Positions 35,854-47,995 of a DNA stretch of 64,000 nucleotides are shown in pieces. The stretch covers positions 2,967,001 through 3,031,000 of the forward strand of contig OZ024843.1 of NCBI GenBank assembly GCA_964017145.1. Direction: 5' to 3'. This DNA comes from Agrocybe praecox. Lineage: Eukaryota > Basidiomycota > Agaricomycetes > Agaricales > Agrocybaceae. A model generated the notes under the pieces. It saw only the letters and a program-made list of their open reading frames with translations, was not told the DNA's origin and made no database searches. Each line of letters opens with the position of its first letter. Position 1 is the stretch's first letter. Both the position numbers and the translations under genes were made by a program.

Positions 35854-37121
35854 ATGTCTGTTTCTATTCCCTCACCGGCGGACTTCCATGTCCACTTGAG
35901 ACAGGGAACTATCTCGGAACTTATTACACCCCACGTTCGCAAGGGAGGTTTTGATCTCGCGTATGTTATGGTATGTCAAAGCGCATGAGAGCTTTGCACA
36001 CCAATAATAATAGCGACCTCTAGCCAAACTTGAAGCCTCCGATTACCAGTACCGAGCAAGCTCTGGCGTATAAAGCAGACTTGCAAAAGATTGATCCCAA
36101 CGTTGAATATTTGATGACCCTATACCTATCACCCGAATTGACGCCAGATGAAATCAAAAAAGCGAAAAAGGCTGGTGTTGTTGGTTAGCACGCCACGCAT
36201 AGTTAAGCTTCGAATTTCTCATAATCCAGCCACACAGGCGTGAAATCATACCCTCGTGGGGTAACTACTAACTCGGACGGTGGTATTGAATCCTATGAAG
36301 CATATTACCCCATATTCGAGGCCATGCAAGAGGTTGACATGGTGCTCAATCTTCACGGAGAAGTTCCTTCTGATGCTAATGCAGTATGTCGATTAATTAT
36401 GTGCAGTACTTTGAGTTCAAGCTTTTGATATTTTGATAGAACATCCATGTCCTGAATGCGGAACCGAGCTTTTTGCCGCACCTCTTTAAAATTCACGAAG
36501 CGTTCCCCTCCTTGCGTATAGTCCTCGAACACGCAACGACAAGGGCTGCCATTGAAGCTGTCAAAAAATGCGGACCAACCGTAGCCTGCACCATAACAGC
36601 TCATCATCTCGCCCTTATTGTCGACGATTGGGCAGGACAATCATGGAACTTCTGTAAACCTGTTGCTAAATATCCGGATGACAGACAAGCATTGAGAGAC
36701 GTTGTAAAAGAAGGTGAAATTTTCGTGAATTGGACCAGTTACTAACAGATGCTGATTGTTTGGCTTCATGAAAGGACATCCCCGATTCTTCCTTGGTTCC
36801 GATTCGGCACCTCACCCACCCCATGCGAAGTCCACTAGTACCCCAATGCACGCCTGCGCTGCTGGAGTCTATACGTCGCCAATACTTCTCCCTCTTGTGG
36901 CACACCTGCTAGAATCCTTTGGAGCCCTGGACAAATTGGAAGGGTTTGTAAGTCAACATGGACGAGCATTCTACAAGAAACCACTGGATAGCGCGGGACG
37001 GACCGTAACTCTTCGAAAAACGCAAGCAGGAAAACTTGTCGACGAGAAGTATATCTTAGGGAGCGAGAGTCTAGTGCCATTCTGGGCTGGAAAAGAAATC
37101 AATTGGGAGATCGCGGAGTAA
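35854..37121 (+). CDS. URA4: Dihydroorotase
   Basis: Zinc amidohydrolase that closes carbamoyl-aspartate to dihydroorotate, step three of pyrimidine synthesis. Start at 35854, MSVSIPSPADFHVHLRQG. The metal-binding HxH is in DFHVHLRQG; the carbamylated lysine is in VVGVKSYPRG; further ligands are in LNLHGE and LEHATT; and the catalytic Asp is in GSDSAPHPP. Length (about 370 residues) fits the class II, monofunctional fungal enzyme. Five exons; the junctions fall inside VMPNLK, GVVGVK, NANIHVL and KEGHPRF. The stop is only 61 bases from the stop of the convergent neighbour, so the 3' UTRs probably overlap. Confidence 0.96.
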
Positions 37122-37182
37122 AATATAATTTAATAGGGATAAGATGTAAATCAGACAAAACAAAAATGTAGGGCGTTATCAA

Positions 37183-38393
37183 TTATAGTTTGTAGACCTG
37201 TTCGGACGTGTAACCAAGTTTCCCTAGGATTCCACCGACGGGACCTTGAGAAAGATTGCGACCGTAAGGTCCAGCAATGGCACCAACCATGCTAATGATA
37301 AAGTTTTTAGAATTAGAAGTCACTAGATGGGTTGGAAGTATTCTCACCCTTCGGGACCACATACCAGGAAGAGAATTCTCTTTGGCGGTTTTTTCTTGCC
37401 CGTTGTGGGCCGAGAAAACATTTTCGACCACCATGACGGTTCCTGTTTATTCGGATTCAGGCATTTCTCTAACGTCCTTTCATCAATTCTTCCTGTATTT
37501 ATGTGGGGGATCGGAATTGGAGGATTGGAACCATCTTGTTCATCTACGAAAAGATTGAAGTTGAATGTGTCTGGGTGTTCCTTTGAGAAACGGAGTAGGG
37601 GCTCTAAAATTATTGGAGGCGGCAATTCTTCTGGAACGCGTGAAGAATGTAGCAAAGTAAATCGTGTAGCAGAAGTTGAAGGGGCTTTTGAAATCAACCT
37701 ATTAAACAGCTGGACAAATGGTGTGATTCCGGTGCCCCCAGAAATCTGGATGAACGCATATAAGTCGTAGCATTATGGTTACGATTTAAAGCAATTTACC
37801 ATTACGATTTCGTCCCATTGATCTTCTTTCCATGGCCAAGTTTTGAGAGGACCCCGAAGCTCGATTTTATCTCCTGGTACTTTGCTATGAAGCCAACGCC
37901 CGACTTCACCTTTAGGATATTTTTTTATCCAGAACAACATACTCCCGTCTGATTCAATTCCATTTAACGGTGTGTATGCTCGTTCCACTTGGATGTCGTC
38001 GTCTTTGATATAAACAGACCATATTGGGTCAAAGCTACCCTCTGCGGAGTACGGGGATGGAAGAGCATACGGAGGCAAAGCAAGCCTTAGCAACTTGGTG
38101 TTGGGTCCAGAGGGTTCGTTAAAAAACACTTTCGAGGGAGAAAATTCTCTGGGAGACAACGAAGGGCCCTTTATTGGTGGTAATCTTGGGTCATCAAGGA
38201 AGAAATAGATGGAGGCACCGGCGCAAAAGCCAACGAAGATATTGACGAAGCGCCTTGCAGGGGAAATGTCCGCAATTTTTGGTTGTGGGGTCTGCTGTGA
38301 CAGAAGTCGCCTTGGAACATGTCTGTAGGGCACAGGTCTGCTCAAGGTTGGAGAAAAAGAGGGCCTTGACTTGGGACAGAACGGCCTCCACAT
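37183..38393 (-). CDS. Mitochondrial FAD/NAD(P)H oxidoreductase, Cyc2-like
   Basis: Membrane-anchored flavoprotein of the ferredoxin-reductase/cytochrome b5 reductase fold. Start at 38393 gives a basic mitochondrial presequence (MWRPFCPKSRPSFSPTLSRP); an earlier in-frame ATG at 38462 is possible. One membrane span follows (FVNIFVGFCAGASIYFF). The FAD-binding domain shows ERAYTPLNG (RxYTP-like) and KVPGDKIELRGP; the NAD domain shows ISGGTGITPFVQL and LFLVCGPEGMV. The C-terminus, GPVGGILGKLGYTSEQVYKL, resembles yeast Cyc2, which supports haem attachment to cytochrome c, more than Mcr1 or Cbr1, whose C-termini end in PPP...F-like sequences. The role in cytochrome c maturation is an inference. 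Confidence 0.72.
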
Positions 38394-38654
38394 TTTTGAA
38401 GTGGAAGCCCTTTGGCGGTAAGCGGCCCGGAAGGCGCTGAGGTAGGTGACAAGCAAAACCAAACACCCCTATAACTTGGACGGTTAAGTCGACTGTTAAT
38501 CGCCCGAAGCTTTCGTTCCCTCCAGGCCTCCAACTTGGCGTGCTAGGTTAACTTGAGGTTACCCGCCTTTATTTTCTCTTTTTATTATACGTCCTTGAAG
38601 GACTCATTTCTATCGGTACATCACTATCTGTCGTCAATCCCTTGTTAACTTAGT

Positions 38655-40505
38655 ATGGCGGCGTCTGGTATGAATTTGGGAAGCGCGGATTCCCCACCTT
38701 CCCAGGACTTTGCTCTTACTTCAATTGGGCATATGGATCCTATGGCGTCTCCGTCTCAGCTAGGCTATGCTCTCTTCTCAAATCCTCTTATGCTACCTCG
38801 TGAATGGCCCGAAAGTTATTACACTTCCTCGGCGGGGCCTGTCTATGATGCATACGACTTCCAATCCAACCATCCTGAAACTAGCTGGTTAAATTCTGGA
38901 AATACACCTCCGGGGACGGTTCCTGGCTTGGGTATCAGAAACGTAGATCTGGCGAAGGATCCTGAATCCATATCTTTCCCGCACTTTGCAACGGATGGTT
39001 CTTACACACAACCAGTTCACGGGGGTCGAGCTAATAACAATTGGAACTACAGGATGAACTCTGTATACGATAGCTTTGGCCAAACTCGCCAAGAATACGA
39101 TGCATTTGGTCGACTGCCTGAGGCTACCACAAGCTTGGGCTCTCCGTGGTCTTTCTCCTCCATATTAAAAGTCACCGACTTGGCGACAGAACCTAGCCTG
39201 TCAGATATGCATGCCTCTTCGTCCTCTGTAATGGACTTAACTGTCTCTAGTATCACCTCTGATGTTGGGGCGGATTCAAACTGGACTTTTGAGAAACTCT
39301 CAGCTGCTACTGGTCTATCTGTTGCTGATCTCGCCGCCCAAATTTCAGCAACTGCTGAAACTACATTGAAGCGAATGTCACAGAGTGGATTCAATCCTGA
39401 TGAAATGGATTTATCTGGCGGACAGCTTCAATCTTTCCATGGGCCTGATCAAACAGAGGTTTGGCTGGATCCATCGTCCGACATCCCCATGCGAGATTTA
39501 AACAGACCCTGGAACGAAGAAATGGGGATCAACCCAGCAGACATCATGCCGCCTTCGCTGCCTTCCACGCCTTTGGTGGTAAACTCTTCAGAGTTATCTT
39601 TCGTGGCTGAAGGGAACAACACTCAGGCACAGCAACAGCCCGTCACGGAGGCCGAGTTGGAAGGATATCCAAGCCAATATGCCCCTACATCGAGGCAAGG
39701 TTCGCCTTACCAAATTCCTTATCGCTTAGCACAGAGCACTCAACCCCAATACGTGTTTCCATCGCCTGAGGAAGAGTTGGATGGTCTACCAAGTCCATCC
39801 ACTGGTTCTGAGTATTCTTACCTCCCTCAACCGATGTACCCAAGACGTAGTCAAGCATCGTCCTCACGTGTTAGTACTCGGAAAAGGGGAAAGAAAGGCA
39901 GTGTAGATGATTCAGATCCTCCTTACGGGGAATACCCTGTGGATGGAGACCAGGACGGCCTTCCTCCCATTGATCTAGGTACACCGGTCTTTGATGCCCA
40001 TCGAGGAATGGACCTTGAAGAACTCAAAGCGAAGGCCGAAAGATATCGTCTACGTAATCAAGGTCGCGATTATGACAAAAGATGGCTTATCTCGTTTGCT
40101 GGAAAGTTGTCTGCTAAGGGAGAACTGGTGGACGAGTTTAGGTGCTATGTCTCTGGTTGCAAACAGAGTAATAAGCGACGCGATCATATCCTAATTCATG
40201 TGGGCGCTCATCTTGATCAGCGGCCGTTCAAATGCATTCATTGGTAAGATATCATGGAGCAATTTATCTCATTTATTTGCTCATGTTTTCTTTCTAGTTC
40301 TGCTCGATTTCTAAGGAAGAACGAATGCAAACGACATGAACTGAGTCACACAGGAATTCGTCCATTTTCTTGCCACTTGTGTCCGTCGCCTACAATCACG
40401 TTTGTGCGACAGGACCTTCTCAAGCGACACATGAAGAGGACTCATCGTCAAGATCTCAAGGCGGATAAAGAGAATAGTCGCCCAAAGAAAAGGGCTAGAC
40501 ACTGA
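38655..40505 (+). CDS. C2H2 zinc-finger transcription factor
   Basis: Two exons joined across a 52 nt intron near 40246-40296. The first 480 residues are acidic, Ser/Pro-rich and disordered. The C-terminus has three zinc fingers: FRCYVSGCKQSNKRRDHILIH (atypical spacing), FKCIHCSARFLRKNECKRH...H split by the intron, and FSCHLCPSPTITFVRQDLLK with RHMKRTH. The linker HTGIRPFSC is a classic C2H2 linker. A basic end (ENSRPKKRARH) probably serves as the nuclear localisation signal. No calcineurin docking motif was evident, so I do not call it Crz1. Target genes unknown. Confidence 0.85.
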
Positions 40506-40759
40506 TAAAGAGTTGAAAGCAGGTATCTATTACAGATATGTATGTGTAGAGTCTAGAATACATGTCCATGGGAATATATATAATTCAGAGAGCTAGTGGA
40601 TGTTATAGAGCGATAGCAGACCAGTAAACAATGCAAATGAGATGGAGAAAATACGTTGAATCATGAAAGAGTCGTCATGCCAGATACGATCTAATAGTAG
40701 CAATAAAAAGGGGAGCATAGATGATTGTTTAAAAAGCAGACGGAGAGAAATATCGTTTA

Positions 40760-43700
40760 TCATGGTCTCCAAACGGATGTCCTATGCGCAGAAGGCGTGT
40801 TTGTGTTAGAGATTCTGCCACGAGGAGGTTTTGAGGGCGTAACAGGTCGAAGAATACCACTGGGATATTCGGGTTCTGCTCGTCGCATGAATTGCAAAGG
40901 AGTAAGAGGAGATCCTTTAGCCGATGGGGATGATTTCAAAGAATGAGGGCTATGGCCACTTGGTGTCATTAATGAAAATGACGGCAAAAAGGGTCCAGTT
41001 GGTTCAGGTGTTTGAGGAGGGCGTGGTGGAGTCAGCGCACGCGCCTCTAACAGTGTCGCAGAACTTATCCAATTTTCCTCCTGCGCGCCTCCTGGTCGCG
41101 GAGGGGAGTCAGGTAATGGCGCTATCCTAAAGCTGTCCGCAAAATGTTCTTTGATAAACCTAATTCACGAGGGGCAGAATTCAATAAACACGAGCAAAAG
41201 AGCGATAAAGGAAAGAAACCAACCTGGAAAGTTCACTCCATCCTCCACCCACTCGTACCATAACAGTCTGAGAGCGTAGAATGCGACAAAAACAAAGCTT
41301 TGGGTCTTGATTGCCAATCCAATATTTCCCACTTTGATCTCGCCAACTTTCCGTGATACCTTCGATGTTGATACCCACAGGAAGTTGATTGACAACGTCT
41401 CCAACTGCGACATCGAGCTTGCTTTGGGGATTAGCGACATATTTCTTCCTCACGGGAGGTTCATTCTTCTTCAAGTTCGGAGTAGAGGCAACTATGCGTG
41501 GCATCATCGCTGGGAAGGAGTCTCGAGGTGCGCGAGACCAGCTCGACGAATTACTAACCGATCGTGGAGGCGCCAAAGACGAACGAGGACGTGAAAGAGA
41601 GGAATGTTCTGAACCGGGTGACTTACTCCGCTTTGTCTCGCTAGGCAAGTACGAGCGCGAACTGGAAATGGATCCCCGCGAAGGGGTAACAATCGGTGCC
41701 GCTGTGAGACTCGTAGTCCGCTGCCTTGATGCAAACGTCGAACCATATAGAGACGAGTTCAAAGGGCCGGAAACAGAACGAGTGGTAGAGGTACTGGACA
41801 GCCGGCTTGTTGACCGGTTGGCTGGTTCGTTCGAAGCAGATACAACACGGCGAGTTTTCGGTTGCAGGGGATGGGGAGGAGCGAGCATTTTGCCCCTTGA
41901 GCTCGAAGGTACAGACTGGATGGAAGACACGGAAAGGTTGGAATAGGAGCCTTTCTTCCTTGCACCAGGATGAGTTGGAACGGCAGCAGGCGGCTTGAAA
42001 GAAATGTGGCTGATGCTAGAGCGCGAGCTGGCCCTACTGATCGCACTTGTTGGACGAGATTTATTTCCATTAATGCGATCAAGAGCCATTTCTTGCAACT
42101 CCACCCATGTTTGTTGGATTCTTGAGTGTTCCGACTCGACTCTTTGATCGTCTGCGTCTTTTGATTTCGTGGTAAGCTCAGTCACAATGTTATTTGTGAA
42201 TTGTAGACGAGCGAACAACTGGTCTTCCGGTGTATCATTCATAGAACTTCGATGCGAGGACGACAAGATACTGAGAGGAATTGCTGGGTAACTATCGATG
42301 TGTTCCAATAAGTCACTTAGGGCGGCGTCGCAGGCCTTCGCGGCACTGCGCACCCCTGCAAGCAATTGGATTTTACGGAGCGAGGCAAAAGATTCTTCGA
42401 TTTCATTTCGCAGTGAAGCAATTTCGGTATTAATATTGGCATCCTTTGTGTCGGTTCGTAGTTTTTGGAAGTCTTCGGATACACTGGATATATCACGATA
42501 TAGTTTCGTATATTGCTCTTCGCTGGGCAGTTCAGAAGACGCCTTTGGGGGTCGGAGTAGTTCATTACTGCTAATGGACCTCAAGCGCCTCCGCAGTGCT
42601 AGGAGCTGAGTCTGGAGGTCAATAAGATCGTCGGATAAGCGTGACTTTGAGGTCGACGGGGCTTCTTGTGTGCCAAACACATCTGAATTTCATGAAAATT
42701 TAGAAAAAAGCCAGCCTTAAGATTTGAGGTTAGGGTCTTACCTACAACATTAATTGCCACACTGTGACCATTAGAAGTAGACCTTTCGAATTTGCTTCGT
42801 GCTTGATTGTACCTTTCCTTTTTCTGTTTTGCAGCTTCTAATTGCTCTTCTGCAAGTCGCTCCATCTCCATCTGCAACTTGTTTGTAAGCTGTTCGGCCT
42901 CTAACCGCTGCTTTTTCAATGCTTCGACACTCTCGCGCTCATGTTCTGCATGTAGTCGACGTTCCTCTTCTAGAAGAGATTCTGCCACGCGCAATTTTTC
43001 TGCCATTTCTACTCTTTCCTTTTCCAATCTACTCCTGACCTCTTCTTCCTCGGCTAACCTCTTTTCCTCCTTTTGTTTGCGGATCGCCTCCGCTTCAGCT
43101 TCAAGTTTTTCCACTCGAATACGTTCCAACTCAGCAGCTTCTTGGGCAAGCCGTTCCATCTCGGCTAGCTCCAGCGCCTTGCGTTCGCGCTCTTCTTGTT
43201 GGCGTTGTTCCTTAGCAAGTTGTTCTTCGAGAAGGCGCTGCTTCTCTTCGATAGCTGCTTTCTCTTGTTCTAATCGAAGACGTTTGGCCTCTTCTTTAGC
43301 TAGTTGCAGCTCCTCGTCCTGCCTCCTGCGTTCCTCGGCCAATTTTTGTTCTTCCTGGTACTTTGAAGCATGGTGCAAAGCCTCCAGAAGCTGTTTCTCA
43401 AACGTTGAAAATTCCTCAGCGTAGTTCTTCAATTGAAGTTCAAGCTCATTCGTCGCAGATTGTCTTGGTTTACAGACGGAATGACGCATAGAGGTATCCA
43501 AGATGTTTGACAACTCGTCCATTTCTCGCAGGATTCCTCTAGTTGGAGACATAGACCGAAGGATCTGAGAGCGTCGTTCCCGAAGCAACTTGACGCTATC
43601 AAGCATGCCATGAAGGCGACTAGCAGCATCGTCACTGGTGTGTAATACTGTTGTCAGAGATGACTTCTGGCCCTCGAATTCTCGAATGAGGTTACTTGTA

Positions 43701-46439
43701 TCTTTTCTGATGATCGACAATGCATGATCGACTACGTTCGCCATTGTTGCTAGTTCGACTTTTTTCTGCGCCTTCTTTAACAGTTCCATTTCGCCGCTCA
43801 GGCGCATGGCAAACGAATTGGAATCTGTTCGAACAGCTCCGTCAAGAGAAGCCAGTTCAAAAGGCAATCCAGCAAACATATCGAATTCTGAGCGATGTGG
43901 CGATTTTAGCTTATGCGAGATTGCGGCGTTCCCATTCGAATGTACTCCAGCATGCCTAGAAACAAATGAGATGCGAGTGGATAAACTGGTGATAAACCGG
44001 TCAACTTGATCTTGGATGGGTTCCAGATCGACAGGCTTTACAGACGTTTCGGAGCCAGGAGTGTCAAGATCGACTTGCAAAGCAAGTTCTGCCGCATCCT
44101 TCAAAAGATTTTTGGCATCTTCAATTTGAGTGACAATGATCTGGAAGTCATCTTTAACAGACTGCATGCGTGAGCATTGCTCTTTGATTTCCTCTAGTAG
44201 TCGCAACATATTATATCCGGCTTCCAAGGAATCTTTGACTGAAGATACCTTCAATCTGAGATAATCCTGGAGAGCCATTTCCGTGTTCTCGTAGAGCACC
44301 TCCGCAGGTTCTAGGACTCCCTGTTTTATTTCGGTGCCAACTTGAGACAAACGGGATTGCAGTGCCGTCAAATCAGAGGTGCCCGAGGATACCAAAGGGG
44401 TAGTGGGGCTTTCTGGTGTGGCAGGCGCACCGATGTTTCCTGATTCTTGTTGCCAGCGAGCCAGTTGTATGCAGTCCACTATCTCGAGTCGCAACGATTG
44501 TAGTGATGAATCGTTAGTGTTGATATTAGCAAGAATCCTCCTAGCTTCGCGTAATGTTTCCACCTGCTTGACCACATAGTCGCGAGTTTCCAGTAATTCT
44601 TTCTTCAACCTTCCTAGATCACTGACACGAGCTGCAACATTCTCCTTGAACTCCGTATCGACAGGGCCTACGTTCAATCCAGCGAGCGTAGAAGGCGCTC
44701 TGGAAAGAAGTCGATTCGCTTCTCCAATTGTCGCATTTGTGTCATCGAGCAATGAAGGCAAAAAAGCTAGGAACATGGAGTGACTGATGGGATCCAAACA
44801 TTTTCCAGAATGTAGATCAGGCGGCAAGCCTTCACCCTCCGCCCCAGGTTTCCCTTCCTTGAATTGCTTCAGAAGTAGACTGAGCCTTGCAATAAGTTCA
44901 ACCGCGGATTGAGATAGGGTCTCTGCCTGTTTGACGGCGTCATATGCTATTTTGTAATCTTTGGCGAGTTGTTCGACCTTTCTCGCCAGTTTATTAGCAC
45001 TACGAATGTCCGACGATAATTTGTTGATGAGGTTATCGTTAGCATTCTTCTGTTCGGGTAAGAGGAAATGTTCAGGTCGAGGAAACATATTGGCAGATGA
45101 TGCTGGATCACCGCGGACAGCCAAACGTTTCAAGATAGTGTCGATGCGAGAAGTGAATGCTGTACTCTGGCGAGCTGTAGGATGATATAACTTTGCGGTT
45201 TCGATTTCTTCGAGTAGATTGGAAGCCCCAGTGTGATCTTTCATAGTCTCCACATAAATCTCGTCGGCCCTGACTGGATGGTCAGCAGCAGTTTCTTTAA
45301 CCAAAATGCTTATACTTACTTTCTCCACTGCATAACTAAGTGCATCGTAAACTTCCCTATACTCTCTAATTCATTTATGCATTTTTCCTCCAGTCGATCT
45401 TGTTCGTCCAGCAATTCCTCTGGTACAGGTTTTCGACTATGGTCAATTAACCTGTCCAATGCTTTCCCTGCAGCGACTACCTTTCCATGTTTAAGACTAG
45501 TAACCTTGCCAGAGAACTGAGCCGCATCTCGCGATAAAAGTTCTGCCAATTTGAATCTAGCGCTCCTGGAAAATGTCGGGAAATTTGCGGTACTGTCCGA
45601 CGCAATGGACACTAGAGACGCGACCGAACCCCGTCTGGAGCCTAATGGAGTGTTCTGGGTGTCCTGCGGAATCATCTCATATATAGACGGGTTCCAATGA
45701 GCCCTACTGGTAGAAAAGGCTTCCAGGTCTTCAATGATTTGTCGCCTCTCCTTCCAGGAATTCCTCCGATTTTCTTCCCATGTAAGTCTGATGCTCATCA
45801 TTTCGAGGTTGTCAGATCGGTCTCGAAGAAGATGTAGAAGCTTGTCCAGCGCATATATTGTCGTCAAAGTTAGTTCAATTACGTCAGTATCTGCAGGAGA
45901 GAGATTTCGCTGCGTTGCGGCTATAGACGAATAGATAATAGATAATTAACAATTTCAGCCTAGTGAGAATCAAGATATATTCGCACCTTTAGTTAACTGC
46001 CTGAGTTTTGTCAATTCACCCGTGTCAAATATTTCCGTTTCCTTTTCAATTGTGTCATGTTCATCCATCCACTGGTTCAATTCCGTCCGTGTAGGGAGAC
46101 CCGGTATGTCTTCTGCTGAAGTCTTTAAGGAATCCAGGCCAATAAATACTTCTATTGGAGGCAGAGACTCTAAAAACTGACGGCAAAAAAATCGATAGTT
46201 GGCCATTTGTATGTAATTGTAATTCTCACTTTGATTTTTTCCTCGATCCATGTTTTCCTCTCACTAAATGTCTGCAATTCGATGACTTCATGTGATTCCA
46301 GTGCTTGCTCGTCCATTTTAGGTTGCAAAAAAGGTTCGTGTAACGGCCGCAGTTCTGGCTGGGATGGCTGTTCAACGACTGCGACCGTTTCGACGCGTAA
46401 AACGATGGGATCCGAATGGGAGACCGGATTGGCAGCCAT
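40760..46439 (-). CDS. Giant coiled-coil protein with C-terminal GAS2/GAR microtubule-binding domain
   Basis: Very large (roughly 1,800 residues) cytoskeletal protein. Start at 46439, MAANPVSHSDPIVLR. About 1,100 residues of spectrin-like helical segments lead into a long, highly charged single helix near 42800-43400 (repeats such as EEQLAKEQRQQEERERKALEL). A second helical block is followed by a basic Ser/Arg/Pro-rich disordered region. Near the C-terminus is the GAR domain, KKYVANPQSKLDVAVGDVVN through YWIGNQDPKLCFCRILRSQT and VMVRVGGGW, which binds microtubules in animal Gas2 and spectraplakins. A disordered tail ends at 40760. No calponin-homology domain is seen, so it is not a full spectraplakin. 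Role in linking microtubules to the cortex is an inference from the domain. Confidence 0.82.
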
Positions 46440-46930
46440 GACTCAAGTTGTGAAGGGGAGAAAACAATCCGGAGCCGTTATCAGAGATGGGTTAATGGGT
46501 ACTATGCACTGCATAGCCTGAAGAGAAGGATGCGATGTTTAGGCTTGCATTAGCAATGAGGCTGCCTGCCGCCCGTATTCAAGAAACAAGTGGAAGAACA
46601 CGTGAGAAACTAGAATAACCGCTGCTAAGACAATCGGCTGCCTTGGTACCCCTAACCACGTCGATCGGCATCATCATCTGTAACCAATTCGAATTTCGCA
46701 GGAAGATCTCAAAGTTACATGCGGTACCGTATATCAAGATTAACCAATAGTAATACACAAGAGTGCGTTAACTTGATGTTAAACGACATGCACATACTGT
46801 TGCAGGTGGACTGTTGGCCAGAATGTAGCCAAGGAACTTACTTAAAGTACTTCATACTCTACACTATGTATCACTACCTTGCTTCCTGCCCCGGTCATAC
46901 CTGGCTCATCGAGTCCTCTGGTATTGGGTG
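46440..46930. other. Upstream region of the GAR gene
   Basis: 491 bases between tandem minus-strand genes; contains the GAR-gene promoter and the 3' end of the small coiled-coil gene. No RNA gene or repeat seen. Confidence 0.5.
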
Positions 46931-47627
46931 TTAAAGGTGTCGCTCCTCGTGGAACTGTGGTAGACTTTGCATTCGAAGAGCAAGTAATCGCAATTTCTCT
47001 ACTCCTCGCCTATCTTCTTGTCCGAGTCGGCCTCTATCCAGCCCAAATTCTAATTCAACCTCTTCCATGAACGCAGCCATGTCCACAAGAGACATACCGA
47101 GACTGCGTAATGCGTCTGTTTGAGTGCTAAATCATAACAACATACATATCAGCATTGAATATCATCTCAAGATTTGACACTCATGAAAGGTACCGAGAGT
47201 GTTGTACTTCGTTGAGGAGTCTGCGTAGGTCTGTTTGGATGGCTTGCTCAACGCATGCAGTATGGGTCTCCCAGTGACTGACTTGCTCTCGCATGTCTCG
47301 TAAATGTTTAGAGGTATCGGCAATTGGTGTCTTGAGATTACGAAGTTCCGACTGCAATTCCTTCTGACGAGACGCAGCAGCGCTTAGCTCGTTCTTGAGG
47401 TGTTGCAACTCAATGTTCAGGCCCTTCACGGTCCTGGCTACCTTGGCACTGTGTCTTCTGGCAGCTATGTAAGGGATTATCGCGAAAGGAAGCACGAAAG
47501 CGCATATTACAGCAGCGTGGGTTGTAGCTGGGTACGACCGTAGTGACCGTTCATATGGAGAAGATGTAATGTCTTGGCTGAGAGACAGTGGTTCTGGATC
47601 TGCTCGTTTGGAGCAGTTGTTATCCAT
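46931..47627 (-). CDS. Small single-pass coiled-coil membrane protein, unknown
   Basis: Not recognised. Start at 47627 (MDNNCSKRADPEPLS). A membrane span (AAVICAFVLPFAIIPYIAA) near residues 37-55 is followed by RRH and a long coiled coil (TVKGLNIELQHLKNELSAAA, then LRDMREQVSHWETH). One intron (about 47129-47201) joins LLNEVQHSR to TQTDALRSLGMSLVDMAAF. The protein ends PQFHEERHL at 46931, giving about 209 residues. The topology (short N-terminus, one span, coiled coil) would fit a tether in an organelle membrane, but this is not established. Low similarity to other families by eye; likely basidiomycete-restricted. Confidence 0.65.
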
Positions 47628-47995
47628 GAGTTAAGCACAGAAATCGCATAAGAAAGACCGTGAACAAATGACTTGATACTTATCCATTCTAATGCACGAA
47701 TCATGTGCCAGATCCAAATTGTTCAAGATAGAAGATAAATATGGACGCCTGCAAGAGTAAAAGAAACTTAATTATAATACGGACGCCAAATGCTTTTGAT
47801 GGGAACGAAGAACGGACAGAAAGGATATAAATGCGAGGATATCATAGGAGTGAATGGCAGTGTTACAGACAAATTATCTACAGAAAGCAAACGAGAAACA
47901 ACAAAACAGATGTAAAATTCAGTCCAGAAGACAAAAGGCTCTACTAGGTATACATTGCAAAGAAAGAGAAAGGAACATAGGAAACTTAACTGGTG
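47628..47995. other. Spacer between tandem minus-strand genes
   Basis: 368 bases holding the promoter of the coiled-coil gene and the 3' UTR of the WG-repeat gene. No gene seen. Confidence 0.5.

Noticed and set aside
42807..43424. 205-codon plus-strand Ser/Cys-rich frame
   Set aside because: Antisense to the charged helix of the GAR protein; Glu/Lys codons read backwards give Ser/Phe/Leu.
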